A DNA stretch of 64,000 nt from Dysgonomonas mossii (GTDB taxonomy: Bacteria > Bacteroidota > Bacteroidia > Bacteroidales > Dysgonomonadaceae), in the NCBI RefSeq assembly GCF_004569505.1, contig NZ_SPPK01000004.1, positions 310,001-374,000 of the forward strand, given 5' to 3'. The first letter of the stretch is position 1. Every line of letters begins with the position of its first letter. Below the pieces are notes generated by a model. It worked only from the letters and a program-made list of their open reading frames with translations, was not told the DNA's origin and did not search any database. Shown piece by piece: positions 47,146-57,210 of the stretch. A program made the position numbers and the translations under genes.

Positions 47146-47550
47146 TTATTTTGAAGCCCAAATTTCAACTTCAATTTTAAGCTCTGGTAAACCCAATGCC
47201 TTCACATAAGCAATAGTCATAGATGGGTATATTGTACCAAATAAATTTCCCCATCTTGCGTCAAAAAAATCCCAATCAATATCTTCTGTAGCCCAGATAT
47301 TGACTTTTATAACATCGTCGGAAGTTAAATTCTGACTTTCCAGAATTTGTTCAATATTCCTAAAAGTATTGTATACCTGTTCATTCATACTATCAGGAAT
47401 AACTCCATAATTATCAGTTCCAATCTGTCCGGAGAAAGTGTATAGAGTTGAATTTTTAGGAATTATAGTCACATGTGAATATTTTCCAACAGGCTTTGAA
47501 ATATTTTCAGGATTTAATCTGACGACTCTTTTGATTTTATCACTATTCAT
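47146..47550 (-). CDS. Rid-family (YjgF/YER057c) protein, non-RidA type
   Basis: 134 residues with the Rid chorismate-mutase-like fold: YSHVTIIPKNSTLYTFSGQIG, QVYNTFRNIEQILESQNLTSDDVIKVNIW and ELKIEVEIWASK. The region where RidA has the catalytic Arg (P.R..) reads YPSMTIAYV, so the Arg is a Met. Imine deaminase activity is therefore doubtful; such members may act in other small-molecule pathways or as binding proteins. A -7 candidate TACTTTTG lies at 47608-47615 (minus). It is upstream of riboswitch 2 on the same strand but has its own promoter. Confidence 0.9.
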   Translation of the reverse strand: MNSDKIKRVVRLNPENISKPVGKYSHVTIIPKNSTLYTFSGQIGTDNYGVIPDSMNEQVYNTFRNIEQILESQNLTSDDVIKVNIWATEDIDWDFFDARWGNLFGTIYPSMTIAYVKALGLPELKIEVEIWASK

Positions 47551-47721
47551 TTCAATTTTTCTTTAAATAAACAATCCTAATACCAAAGCGGTATTTCTTT
47601 TGTAATGCAAAAGTATAGGTAGTGTATTATTTGAAATTGGATAAAACCGACAACTCTCAGAAAAAGAAATACAATAGTTCTCGTAAATTGAATTGTAGAA
47701 AGAATACATCGCTAGCAAATT

Positions 47722-48516
47722 CTAGATAAGCCATTGAGGAAAGTTAGCTAAATACTCTTTTGAGTTTAGTATGAAGTTTCTAGGATTAGTTCCTGTAAAT
47801 TCTTTAAATTCTCTGTTATAGTGCGATTGATCAAAATAATCATATTGATAAGCAAGTTCTGTAAAATTTTCAAAATTTGTCTGACGCAAACAATTTAAAC
47901 CGTCTTGAAAACGCATAATCCGTGAAAATATCTTTGGTGATAATCCAACAGACTGTTTTATAATTCTTTCTAATGTTCGCTCCGACAAATTCATTTCTAA
48001 TTGGATTTCTTTAAGAGTTTTTCCATTTTGTAATAATGTCGAAGCATGCACCAACTTTTTATGATTATTTTTGACTCTTTCTATTTGCTTAAGGAAGAAA
48101 GAAGAGATTAGGCTTATTTTTTCTTCTAAAGAAATTGCGTTAACAAGTTGCTCAAGAATAGCATCCCTCACAATGTCTTCAAGTGAAATATTTTGATGAT
48201 TTAACTCAAAAGCATCTAATCCAAAAATTGTTTTTAAAGCCGTTGGTTGCAAATATACGCCAATAACGCTAAAGTATCCACTAACTGTATGCTCCGTATA
48301 TTTAGAATATTGCCCATATAAATACAATTGAGGTAACGCATGCCCCTTTTTATCAAAAAACAAGTTTGGTTCTTGTTGGAATATTAATGCCGGTAGTCCA
48401 TCCGGGATAATCTTAAAACATTTATCACTAGAATTATTCTTAAAGTCCTCCAATATCCAAAAATATTGGATGTAATCTTGTAGAGCCTTTATTGGAATAA
48501 TTTTTTTATAAAACAT
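47722..48516 (-). CDS. AraC-family transcriptional regulator
   Basis: 264 residues. The N-terminal part (about 1-150) is the short cupin-like domain found in many Bacteroidetes and Gram-positive AraC proteins (IQYFWILED, IIPDGLPALIFQ, YLQPTALKTIFG). The C-terminal double HTH (about 165-255) has LKEIQLEMNLSERTLERIIK and LAYQYDYFDQSHYNREFKEF then GTNPRNF. A -7 candidate TATCTTTG lies at 48607-48614 (minus). Targets are unknown; the TonB receptor 131 bp upstream on the same strand, or the Rid gene 172 bp downstream, are possible. Confidence 0.92.
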   Translation of the reverse strand: MFYKKIIPIKALQDYIQYFWILEDFKNNSSDKCFKIIPDGLPALIFQQEPNLFFDKKGHALPQLYLYGQYSKYTEHTVSGYFSVIGVYLQPTALKTIFGLDAFELNHQNISLEDIVRDAILEQLVNAISLEEKISLISSFFLKQIERVKNNHKKLVHASTLLQNGKTLKEIQLEMNLSERTLERIIKQSVGLSPKIFSRIMRFQDGLNCLRQTNFENFTELAYQYDYFDQSHYNREFKEFTGTNPRNFILNSKEYLANFPQWLI

Positions 48517-48646
48517 TTATCTTTATATATGTAAAATAGATAATCTAAAACATGAGTGAATGTTTCACAATACATATCAATGCTAAGAGAAGGCTATTTT
48601 ATATTACAAAGATAAATTTTTTAAAATGAATTAATCTTACTAATTT

Positions 48647-51016
48647 TTAGAATTCAAATGTCACTCCAATGGTAGGGATTATAGATGCACTCGAACGTTT
48701 CAAGTTTTTCATCTCGTAACGTTGTTCTTCTATTGGTGCTTGCGGATTTATGATATTTCCCGTACTTACAATTACATCTTGTCTTCTGAACGAACTTCGT
48801 GTTACATTCTGTAAATCGAGGTAAAGACCAAGCATATACTTCTTCAGATAAAAAATTTTATCTACTCTCAAGTCTAGCTGAGTATATGAAGGGTTACGCA
48901 AAGTATTGTATTGAGTATAGTCGAGATAAGGTTTTCCCGAAGCATTCCAAGCCAAAACCAGCGAGGATTTGTCTTTATCGTAAGGAGTAAAAGGTGCTCC
49001 ACCTATCGACTTTATCTTTGCTCCTAGACTCCAATTTGAATTAAAATAATAGGTTCCTGTAAGATTAAATATATATCCATTATCCCAAGCCGAAGGAAGA
49101 TACTTGCCTTCTTTTTTTGCAAATTGACTTTTGAATAAAGTAAATGAAGATAAAACATTTACTTTACGAGCGACTACCCATCTTGCTAATAATTCCACAC
49201 CATAGCTTTTACCTCTTGCATCCGATACAAGCAGTTCGTTCCCTATCGCTCCGTAATCGTCCCCCTTACTCATCAAAGGAATGCCGTCTTTCACAGATAA
49301 AGGCATATTGTTGTAATATTTATAAAAACCTTCTAAAGATATTTCGAAATTCTTTATCGACTGATAATTGAAGCCTGCCGATACCTGATCAACACGCATA
49401 TAATCCAATCCCTTGTTTACAAACATACCATTGTTATCTTTCAATCCCATTGCTGTAAGAGGTGGAAGCTGGAAGTAACGTCCGATATTAGCGTTGGCAT
49501 TCAAATTAGCTATAAGCCTATATGATAAAGACAGACGGGGCGAAACCTGATTGAATATTTGCTTGGTATTATGTGAATAGGAAGCTGCATCTAACCTTAT
49601 TCCAAAAGATGATTTGAATCTCTCATTTGTTGAGACATAATCTATATTCGAGAATAGACCCCATTTGAAAAAGCTTAGTTGTGTATCATATTGGAGAGAC
49701 GTTTCTTCATCATTATTAAAAAATACCTGAAAACTATTATTGCTATATTGCACATAATCTATATTTAGTCCTGTATTAATTTTCCATTTACCAAGCGGCG
49801 TAAGGTTCTCGAATCTAAGTTTCGATTCTTGTTCCAATGATTTGTATTTTAACCTTAGCATATCAGGGTCGTTATTCAAGTTGTCCTGATATTTCGTATT
49901 ACGGTTATTCAGGTAACTATGGCTGAGAGCTAGAGTCTGTCTATTACGTTTGTTGTAATGCTTATAAACTGCCCCCAAGGTAAAAGTTTCCTGCTTTATA
50001 GTCGGCAAATAACCCAGTATGTATTCGGCATCTTCGGTAGTAGCTTTATTATTTAGCTTCATATCATCTATTGCACCAACACCTATGAATGTAAGCTCGT
50101 TAGTAGGTGACAATTGAGTTTTTATCTTGAACAGGGCATCATTGTATGTTGGCAAGAAAGGGAGTCCTATGAGATCGAAAAGAAGTTGCAGATAAGATCG
50201 CCTTATAGATACGGTATATGTTGTCTTTTTACTTAAAGGTCCATTGGCTGTTGCAGAAGCTTCCGATGCACCTAAAGTTCCTTTGAAAGATTGCTTTTCA
50301 GGATTCCCATCAGCTAATTTGAAACTTACGACAGAGCTTAATGCATCACTACTGTACGATGGAAAAGCTGCTGTATAGAAGTTTACTTCCTTGATCAAAT
50401 CTGCACTTATGATACTTACAGGCCCTCCAGAAGCTCCTTGTGTACTAAAATGATTAATGTTAGGTATTTCTATACCATCCAGAAAGAAACTGTTTTCGGA
50501 AGGCCCACCACCTCTTACAATTAAATCGTTTCGATAACCTCCTGGCGAGAAAGCTACACCCGGATAAGATTGTACAATGCGCGATATATCGCGGTTAGCT
50601 CCAGGGCTTTTCTCTATTTCCTGTGTACTTATAACATGTAATCCAACCGGGCTTTCAATAGAACGCCTGAAAGGCATCGGATAGACATTTACATCGGCTA
50701 ACTCATTCGTATTTTCTTCTAATTCAACGGTTATTTGTAAATCTTTTACTGTCAATAAATATTCAGGGGTTTGTTCAGCTTTATACCCAACAAATGATAC
50801 TAGAAGGGTATAAGGTCCGGGTAATAGATTTTCAATAGAAAAACGCCCTTCTTCATCTGTCTGTGTACCAATAGTCGTACCCTTTACTATTATACTGGCA
50901 TAAGGAATAGGGCTTCTGTCTCCTTTGTCTATGACTGTTCCCTTTAATGAATGCTTCTGCTGAGAGAATACACTAATACTAAAGAGTGATATAAATACAA
51001 ATAAAATCGTTTTCAT
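48647..51016 (-). CDS. TonB-dependent receptor with carboxypeptidase-regulatory-like N-domain
   Basis: 789 residues: signal peptide (SVFSQ), beta-sandwich domain (about 22-108: LKGTVIDKGDRSPIPYASII), plug (about 112-225: RDISRIVQSYPGVAFSPGGY, LIVRGGGPSENSFFLDGIEI) and a beta-barrel ending IPTIGVTFEF. The PGVAF..GG.RNDLIVRGGGP pattern is that of a common Bacteroidetes receptor group whose substrates are not known. No SusD partner is present. It stands alone with 130-142 bp on either side. Confidence 0.93.
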   Translation of the reverse strand: MKTILFVFISLFSISVFSQQKHSLKGTVIDKGDRSPIPYASIIVKGTTIGTQTDEEGRFSIENLLPGPYTLLVSFVGYKAEQTPEYLLTVKDLQITVELEENTNELADVNVYPMPFRRSIESPVGLHVISTQEIEKSPGANRDISRIVQSYPGVAFSPGGYRNDLIVRGGGPSENSFFLDGIEIPNINHFSTQGASGGPVSIISADLIKEVNFYTAAFPSYSSDALSSVVSFKLADGNPEKQSFKGTLGASEASATANGPLSKKTTYTVSIRRSYLQLLFDLIGLPFLPTYNDALFKIKTQLSPTNELTFIGVGAIDDMKLNNKATTEDAEYILGYLPTIKQETFTLGAVYKHYNKRNRQTLALSHSYLNNRNTKYQDNLNNDPDMLRLKYKSLEQESKLRFENLTPLGKWKINTGLNIDYVQYSNNSFQVFFNNDEETSLQYDTQLSFFKWGLFSNIDYVSTNERFKSSFGIRLDAASYSHNTKQIFNQVSPRLSLSYRLIANLNANANIGRYFQLPPLTAMGLKDNNGMFVNKGLDYMRVDQVSAGFNYQSIKNFEISLEGFYKYYNNMPLSVKDGIPLMSKGDDYGAIGNELLVSDARGKSYGVELLARWVVARKVNVLSSFTLFKSQFAKKEGKYLPSAWDNGYIFNLTGTYYFNSNWSLGAKIKSIGGAPFTPYDKDKSSLVLAWNASGKPYLDYTQYNTLRNPSYTQLDLRVDKIFYLKKYMLGLYLDLQNVTRSSFRRQDVIVSTGNIINPQAPIEEQRYEMKNLKRSSASIIPTIGVTFEF

Positions 51017-51158
51017 AAATATTTAGTGAGCGAATTAATTAAAACCCACAAATTCAACATTTAGATAAAGAAATTAGTTCACAATTTATACTACTATGAG
51101 AGTCTTTTGTTACAAGCATTCTCTTGATAAATTCATATAAGTATAATACGGAACGGTA

Positions 51159-52487
51159 TTATTTCCGTTTTATGGAACGACTTAATGTCATATACCCTAA
51201 CATTCCGCCTATAATAGAAGCTGCAAAAATACCAATTTTTGCTTGTACCATATATTCAGGATGGGTGAATGCGAGTGATGTGATAAATAATGACATGGTA
51301 AAACCGATAGATGCGAGTAGGCTTATACCTAGTAGGTTATGCACATTCATTCCTTCTGGAAAAGGAGCAACCTTTAATTTAATAAGTAAAAGCGTAAAAC
51401 CTACAACTCCCAACACTTTCCCTAATAACAGACCTAGTGCCACACCTAAAGCTATATTTGTGCTGAATAGCTGCTCTATATCAATGTTTAGGGAAACTCC
51501 CGCATTCGCTAAAGCAAATATCGGAATTATAACGAAAGTCACTAAAGGATGCATTCTGTGCTCTAAGCGTTGCAACGGAGGAATTGCTTTATTCGTATCT
51601 ATTTTTATTTCTTCGAGTAGATGTAACTGATCATTTGTAAGTGTCGGAATTTCACTTTTTGGATCGACTTCTCTAAATTTATTCAGGTATTTCTTTATTC
51701 GTTCAACAAATAGATTTTCTCTTATTTTGACATCGGCAGGAATCATGAAAGCTGCAATAACAGAAGCTATTGTAGCATGAACACCCGATAACAAGAATGA
51801 TGTCCATACCCCAAGAATTCCCAATATAGCATAAAACAAAATACTTCTGACTCCCATTTTATTGCCAACAAACATGATAAAAGTAAAGCCGAAACCTGTG
51901 GCAAGGCTTATAAAAGAGATATCGGAGGTATAAAAAAATGCAATAACCAAAACAGCTCCCAAATCATCAACAATGGCGAGAGCCGTAAGGAAGACTTTCA
52001 ACGATATAGGTATTTTGTTCCCCAACAGATACAAAATACCCAGGGCAAAAGCAATATCAGTAGCCATCGGAATACCCCAGCCATGATGGACTTCTCCTGA
52101 TGGATTAAGACTTATATAGATGAGTGCGGGAACAAGCATGCCTCCTATTGCTGCTCCAATTGGTAAAAGAGCTTTACGAGGATTGGACAGCTCCCCTCCT
52201 ACTATTTCCCGTTTAAGTTCTAGCCCAACAACAAAGAAAAATACGGCCATCAGGCCATCGTTGATCCAATGATGGATATTATATTCAAAAAAAGGAATTC
52301 CATTAAATACAAATCCTAATTTATGTTCTAAAAAATGAAAATAATCTTCCGACCAAGAAGAATTAGCAAGAATCATTGCAATTATAACACTTAGCCCAAG
52401 AACGATCCCTCCTGCCTTTTCCTGTAATATAAATTTTTGAATGGGCTGAACAACCTTGTCTATGGGTTCTTTTTTTTCTTCTGTCAT
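51159..52487 (-). CDS. nhaA: Na+/H+ antiporter NhaA
   Basis: 442 residues, about 11-12 membrane helices, exchanging cytoplasmic Na+ for external H+. HHWINDGLMAVFFFVVGLEL and the essential Asp pair in ALAIVDDLGAVLVIAFFY (near 171-172) are intact, as are GHP-type region LEHRMHPLVTFVIIPIFALA and SLLASIGFTMSLFI. About 20 cytoplasmic residues precede the first helix. It is monocistronic. Confidence 0.96.
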   Translation of the reverse strand: MTEEKKEPIDKVVQPIQKFILQEKAGGIVLGLSVIIAMILANSSWSEDYFHFLEHKLGFVFNGIPFFEYNIHHWINDGLMAVFFFVVGLELKREIVGGELSNPRKALLPIGAAIGGMLVPALIYISLNPSGEVHHGWGIPMATDIAFALGILYLLGNKIPISLKVFLTALAIVDDLGAVLVIAFFYTSDISFISLATGFGFTFIMFVGNKMGVRSILFYAILGILGVWTSFLLSGVHATIASVIAAFMIPADVKIRENLFVERIKKYLNKFREVDPKSEIPTLTNDQLHLLEEIKIDTNKAIPPLQRLEHRMHPLVTFVIIPIFALANAGVSLNIDIEQLFSTNIALGVALGLLLGKVLGVVGFTLLLIKLKVAPFPEGMNVHNLLGISLLASIGFTMSLFITSLAFTHPEYMVQAKIGIFAASIIGGMLGYMTLSRSIKRK

Positions 52488-52682
52488 CGATATAGTTTTT
52501 TATGAGAATGTTTTATCTACAATAAAATGTACCTTAGTTGTAAACTTAAGTAAAAGTCAAAAATAAAAATATTTTTCTACTTCATATATTTTTTAACATT
52601 TATCGACATTTAAGATCTTTAATGTTTACGTTCCCTTTTCTAAATGAATTTATCTTCTCTGATAAGACTAACCAATAGACAA

Positions 52683-52715
52683 AAAGTCGTGATTCATATT
52701 ATAAATCACGACTTT
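52683..52715 (-). terminator. Intrinsic terminator after the YCII-domain gene
   Basis: Perfect 12-bp stem AAAGTCGTGATT (52683-52694) with AATCACGACTTT (52704-52715) and a 9-nt loop. Read on the minus strand it is followed by TTTTTG. It lies 26 bp after the stop at 52741 and separates that gene from nhaA. Confidence 0.85.
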
Positions 52716-52740
52716 GTTAGTTATATAATCTAATTATAAA

Positions 52741-53088
52741 TTAATCGTTCCCTTTTATGAATTTGGCAACTTCTCGAACTTCCACACTACCGCCAATTTT
52801 AAAAATAGGATTCGCTTTGGCAATCTCTACTGCCTCATCAATTGTTTCTGCATTTATGACTACATATCCTGTTACAATCTCTGTGCCTTCTGAGTGAGCA
52901 CTATTTGCAATATTTCCATTCGAATGAATTGTTTTTGCTCCTAAGGGGGATAAGGTATTTCCTTTATCGGATACTTTATTCTGCTTCATTAGACTACTGA
53001 ACCATTCCATTCTTTCTTTCACTTGTTCTGGAGATGGTTTTATCTCCGAATCTTTATTTAATCTGAATATCAATAGAAAATCTTTCAT
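52741..53088 (-). CDS. YCII-related (DGPF) domain protein
   Basis: 115 residues from the ATG at 53088: MKDFLLIFRLNKD, QVKERMEWFSSLMKQNKV, GYVVINAETIDEAVEIAKANP, GGSVEVREVAKF. Matches the small dimeric ferredoxin-fold YCII/DGPF group, of uncertain function, often linked to ECF sigma factors or stress. A longer frame up to 53250 is open but overlaps the AraC gene and its extra residues look random, so I reject that start. Confidence 0.88.
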   Translation of the reverse strand: MKDFLLIFRLNKDSEIKPSPEQVKERMEWFSSLMKQNKVSDKGNTLSPLGAKTIHSNGNIANSAHSEGTEIVTGYVVINAETIDEAVEIAKANPIFKIGGSVEVREVAKFIKGND

Positions 53089-53158
53089 ATCATACAATTT
53101 ATTAATATTTAAAACAAATACAAATATAAAGATGTCAATAAGAAATATATCAGCACTT

Positions 53159-53983
53159 TTAGGGCTGTTTTCGGTACTTTTTAAGAAAAGTACTAGGAGA
53201 AAGTCCTGTTTTTTTCTTAAAAATTCGGGCAAAATATGAAGAATCATCAAATCCGATCAGATAAGTGATTTCACTTATATTGTAGTCGGAGTATATCAAT
53301 AGCCGTTTAGCCTCAGTTATTTTAAGATTAAGTAGATATTGCTTGGATGAGATACCTAGTATTCTTTTACATGTTTCATTCAATTTCTCTTCTCGTACAT
53401 TTAGTTTGTTTGCATAATGAGAGATTGTATATAATTTCGAATAATCGGATAGAATTAACTCTTTAAATTGCTCTATTAGTGTATTACTTTGATATGTTTT
53501 TACCTGCTTCCTTTTGGCTATCCTATATAATAAGCGAGAATAGTACAAGAGCCCGGCTTTTATATTTTCTTCTGATGCATCATCTTTATAAAGCAACTCT
53601 TTATTAATATCTTCAAGAATAGATAAATGAAGTGACACATCAATATTATCGATATCAATATAAGGAGAGCTATAGCTCAAATTCATATCTAACCCGGCTA
53701 ATTGGTCTATAAAAATAATATATCCTTGTACATTATCATAGAAGCTCCAATTATGAATCTGCTTAGGAGCAACGTAAAATACTCTCTGTGGTTTTATTGT
53801 GTATTCTTCAGAATCAATCACATAAAATCCACTTCCATGAGTAAACCAAACAAAAGAAAAAAAAGAGTGGCTATGAGGCCATTCGATCTCTACATTCTCC
53901 CCTGATTCGAAATGCCTTATAAAAAATGATTTTGATAAGGCATTATCAGGAAGAGCATCTGCCATAGAGTATTCTTTTATCAT
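53159..53983 (-). CDS. AraC-family transcriptional regulator with cupin sensor domain
   Basis: 274 residues. Cupin-type ligand domain (about 15-150: WPHSHSFFSFVWFTHGSGFY, VAPKQIHNW) and double HTH (about 175-272: ISHYANKLNVREEKLNETCK, SEITYLIGFDDSSYFARIFK, KKTGLSPSTFLKKY). It starts 127 bp from the CzcA stop and ends 71 bp before the YCII gene, which it may regulate. ATG at codon 7 is an alternative start. Confidence 0.93.
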   Translation of the reverse strand: MIKEYSMADALPDNALSKSFFIRHFESGENVEIEWPHSHSFFSFVWFTHGSGFYVIDSEEYTIKPQRVFYVAPKQIHNWSFYDNVQGYIIFIDQLAGLDMNLSYSSPYIDIDNIDVSLHLSILEDINKELLYKDDASEENIKAGLLYYSRLLYRIAKRKQVKTYQSNTLIEQFKELILSDYSKLYTISHYANKLNVREEKLNETCKRILGISSKQYLLNLKITEAKRLLIYSDYNISEITYLIGFDDSSYFARIFKKKTGLSPSTFLKKYRKQP

Positions 53984-54109
53984 ACGTGATTGTTTATACA
54001 GGAATATGCTCTGTTTATTTAATACTATATGAATTATAAGAGTCTAATTATAGACTGCCTATAGCAGCAAATTTACACAATTATTGCAATTTTCTTTTAT
54101 TAAATACTT

Positions 54110-57100
54110 CTATTCTTTTCGTAGTCTTTTATCCCTTCTATAAGCAAAATAAAATACTTGAGGTAATACTGTAAAAGAAAGAATCATGCATATAATTATT
54201 CCACCTACAATCATTATAGCTAACGGGCGTTGAATCTCAGAACCCATATCGGTAGATAAAGCTGCGGGAAGTAGCCCCATCGACCCCATTAGGGCAATCA
54301 TCAGAACCGGTCGTACACGTTGAGATACGGCTTCATTGATTGCTGTGCGGAGGTTATGCGTTTGTTGTACTTTTTTCTTCATGAGTGTTACCAACAAGAT
54401 GCTATCTATAGAAACGATACCGAACAAGATAATAAATCCGATGCCTGCCGATATACCGAAGACTGTACCTGTTAACCATAAAGATACAAAACCGCCGATA
54501 AATGCAAATGGCATAGCACTTACGGCTATCAGCGTATCTTTCACTGTCATGAAGTTCATATATAATAGAAATATAATCATCAAAAGTGCAGCCGGAATAA
54601 TAAATGTCAAACGTTTTGTGGCGCGTTGTTGGCTTTCAAATTCGCCAGCCCATACCATTTTATTTTCAGATTTAAGCTTTATATTTTGTCCAACAGCTTT
54701 TTGAGCTTCGTCTATAGTCGATCCCAAATCCCTGTCTCGTATACTAAAACCAACTCCTACATAACGGCTGCTACCTTCACGGTAGATAAATGCAGGTCCG
54801 GTAATAAAATCAATACTAGCTATTTCTTTCAGCGGGACTTGTTTGCCATCCATTGTCGGGATAAGAATATTCCCTATTTTATCTTCATTGTCCCTAAACT
54901 CTTTTTGAAAACGCACCATCACATCAAATGTACGTTCGTTCTCATAGAAAGATGTCGCAGCCTTACCACCTATCGCCATTTCAACAACCGTTTGTACATC
55001 TTTCATAGATACAGCATAACGTGCCATATGCGATTCTTCTAACTTTATGCGGAGTTCGGGCAGTCCAATACTATGAAATACATTAACATCTTCTATCCCT
55101 CGTATGTTTTTGATCGTTGCTGCTGTTTGATCAGCTAAATCTTCAAGCTGACGTAGGTCTGAGCCGAATATTTTTATAACCAAAGAGCTCTTTACACCGG
55201 CAACATATTCTTCTACATTGTCTTGTATGGGTTGGCTGAATGCCAATACAACACCCGGATAGATATTTAATGAGTCTTGCATTTGTGCTATCAGATCATC
55301 TTTACTTATTTTGTGTTTCCACTCTTTTTCAGGTTTCAGTTCTGTGTGAAATTCTATATTGAAAAATCCGGTAGCATCAGTTCCATCGTTTGGACGTCCC
55401 GTTTGCGTTAAAATAAAATCAACTTCTTCAAAGCTTTTAAGTTTCTTTTTCATTTCTTTTGTTATGCGTACCGATTCATCCAAATTAATACTGTTGGGTA
55501 GCGTAGCTCGCACATATATTGCACCTTCGTTCATCTGAGGAATGAATTCAGTGCCCCAGAATGAAAAACGAATAACGCAAGTGGTTAGTATTACTAAAAA
55601 TACCACTATAGTCTGTATACGATGTCTACTTGCAAACGCAAACATATTGTATAAAACTCGGGTAAAGAAACGACTTACGAAATTGGTTTTCTCTTTTACC
55701 GATTTTGTCAATAATAATTTACACATAACCGGCACATACGTTAATGACAAAATAAGTGAACCTAATAGCGCATAACCTAAGGTAAAGGCCAGCGGCTGAA
55801 ACATTTTTCCTTCAACCTTCTGAAACGAAAATATAGGGAATAGTGCAACTACCAATATTATCTGTGCAAAAAAGATGTATGAAGCTACACTTCCGGCGCT
55901 TTTGCGGATCAATCCACCTTTCAGCATCGGATTAAAACGGCTACCCAGATCATGCGATCGCTTTTCCATTGCGACATATACACTTTCGACAATAACCAGT
56001 GTTCCTTCCAGTAACAGCCCGAAATCTAGGGCTCCCATCGATATGAGATTTGCAGGCAAACCTTGTATACGCAGCATGATAATGGCAAACAAGAATGATA
56101 ATGGGATGACGGATGCCACAATGAGTGATGTACGCCAGTTGAAAAGAAATATGAAGACCACGAGTGATACTAACAAAATACCTTCGAGTAGGTTGCGAAG
56201 AACGGTATGCACGGTTGCATTCACAAGGTTAGTACGGTCAAGAAAAGGCTCTATCTTCACGTTATCAGGCAGGATACGCTCGTTAAGCTCTGCTATTTTT
56301 TCTTTCAGATGAACAATCACCTCACTGGGGTTTTGCCCTCGCAACATAATTACAATACCTTGTACCACATCGTCGTCGTCATTTAGACCGACTTGTCCTA
56401 AACGCGGTTTAGAGGATATACCCACTTCGGCAACCTGTTTTACACGTATAGGTGAGCTGCCTTTTACTTCAATGAGTATATTCTCAATATCTTCTATACT
56501 TTCAAGCAAGCCTATCCCCCTAACAACAAATGCTTGGCTTCCTTTTTGTATTACATCACCACCAACATTTATATTACTTCGCTCAACGGCTTCATATACA
56601 TCCAAAGGGGAAAGGTTATAGTTTGCAAGCTCAGCAGGATTTACTTTCACCTCTAGAATTTTTTCTTCTCCACCAAAGCTGGCTATTGTTGCTACTCCCG
56701 ACACAGATAATAATTCACGCTCTACGACCCAAGAGTTGATAGCAGCTACCTCGCGTACAGGCAAATCACTCTTGAGAACATAACGAAAAATTTCACCTGT
56801 AGCACCCGAAGGTGGCTCTATTGATAATTCTACACCTTCAGGGAGGTCGAGATCTTGCATCCTATTAGACGCATATTGTTGGGCAAAGAAATCATCAACC
56901 CCATCTTCGAATAGAACAGTAATTACAGACAAGCCAAAAAGGGAAGTCGAACGTACATCTGTTTTACGAGGGATGGTATTTAGTTGCTGCATGATAGGTA
57001 AAGTGACAAATTTTTCAACTTCTTCGGCACTTCGCCCTGGCCATTGAGCGATTAATTTCACGCGTGTGTTAGTGACGTCCGGATATGCTTCTATAGGGGT

Positions 57101-57208
57101 GTTTTGGAAGCAAATAACTCCTGCTATTGCGAGTATACACGTTAGAAAAAGTACTAATATGTGGTTACGTAGTGCAAATGCAATAATATTCTCAACAAAT
57201 TTGTGCAT
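54110..57208 (-). CDS. czcA: Heavy-metal RND efflux pump, CzcA/CusA family
   Basis: Inner-membrane proton-driven pump of 1032 residues with the HME-RND fold: first helix ALRNHILVLFLTCILAI, porter regions, two sets of six helices and the ending FTVLPQVFYFAYRR. In helix 4 (about 390-410) the motif reads GALDFGLLLEGTLVIVES. The DFG Asp and the last Glu agree with the divalent-metal (Zn/Co/Cd) pumps, while the middle Asp is Glu. It lacks the Met-rich features of copper/silver CusA, so divalent export is more likely. Start is 2 bp after the adaptor stop. Confidence 0.93.
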   Translation of the reverse strand: MHKFVENIIAFALRNHILVLFLTCILAIAGVICFQNTPIEAYPDVTNTRVKLIAQWPGRSAEEVEKFVTLPIMQQLNTIPRKTDVRSTSLFGLSVITVLFEDGVDDFFAQQYASNRMQDLDLPEGVELSIEPPSGATGEIFRYVLKSDLPVREVAAINSWVVERELLSVSGVATIASFGGEEKILEVKVNPAELANYNLSPLDVYEAVERSNINVGGDVIQKGSQAFVVRGIGLLESIEDIENILIEVKGSSPIRVKQVAEVGISSKPRLGQVGLNDDDDVVQGIVIMLRGQNPSEVIVHLKEKIAELNERILPDNVKIEPFLDRTNLVNATVHTVLRNLLEGILLVSLVVFIFLFNWRTSLIVASVIPLSFLFAIIMLRIQGLPANLISMGALDFGLLLEGTLVIVESVYVAMEKRSHDLGSRFNPMLKGGLIRKSAGSVASYIFFAQIILVVALFPIFSFQKVEGKMFQPLAFTLGYALLGSLILSLTYVPVMCKLLLTKSVKEKTNFVSRFFTRVLYNMFAFASRHRIQTIVVFLVILTTCVIRFSFWGTEFIPQMNEGAIYVRATLPNSINLDESVRITKEMKKKLKSFEEVDFILTQTGRPNDGTDATGFFNIEFHTELKPEKEWKHKISKDDLIAQMQDSLNIYPGVVLAFSQPIQDNVEEYVAGVKSSLVIKIFGSDLRQLEDLADQTAATIKNIRGIEDVNVFHSIGLPELRIKLEESHMARYAVSMKDVQTVVEMAIGGKAATSFYENERTFDVMVRFQKEFRDNEDKIGNILIPTMDGKQVPLKEIASIDFITGPAFIYREGSSRYVGVGFSIRDRDLGSTIDEAQKAVGQNIKLKSENKMVWAGEFESQQRATKRLTFIIPAALLMIIFLLYMNFMTVKDTLIAVSAMPFAFIGGFVSLWLTGTVFGISAGIGFIILFGIVSIDSILLVTLMKKKVQQTHNLRTAINEAVSQRVRPVLMIALMGSMGLLPAALSTDMGSEIQRPLAIMIVGGIIICMILSFTVLPQVFYFAYRRDKRLRKE

Positions 57209-57210
57209 AA

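Noticed and set aside
46900..47209. Plus-strand frames crossing riboswitch 2 and the end of the Rid gene
   Set aside because: They are antisense to a clear aptamer and to a recognised gene.
53089..53250. Longer N-terminus for the YCII-domain protein
   Set aside because: The extra 54 codons overlap the AraC gene and look random; the family begins at MKDFLLIF.
54336..56739. Several plus-strand frames of 69-145 codons across the RND pump gene
   Set aside because: All are antisense to czcA, which is intact and well conserved.
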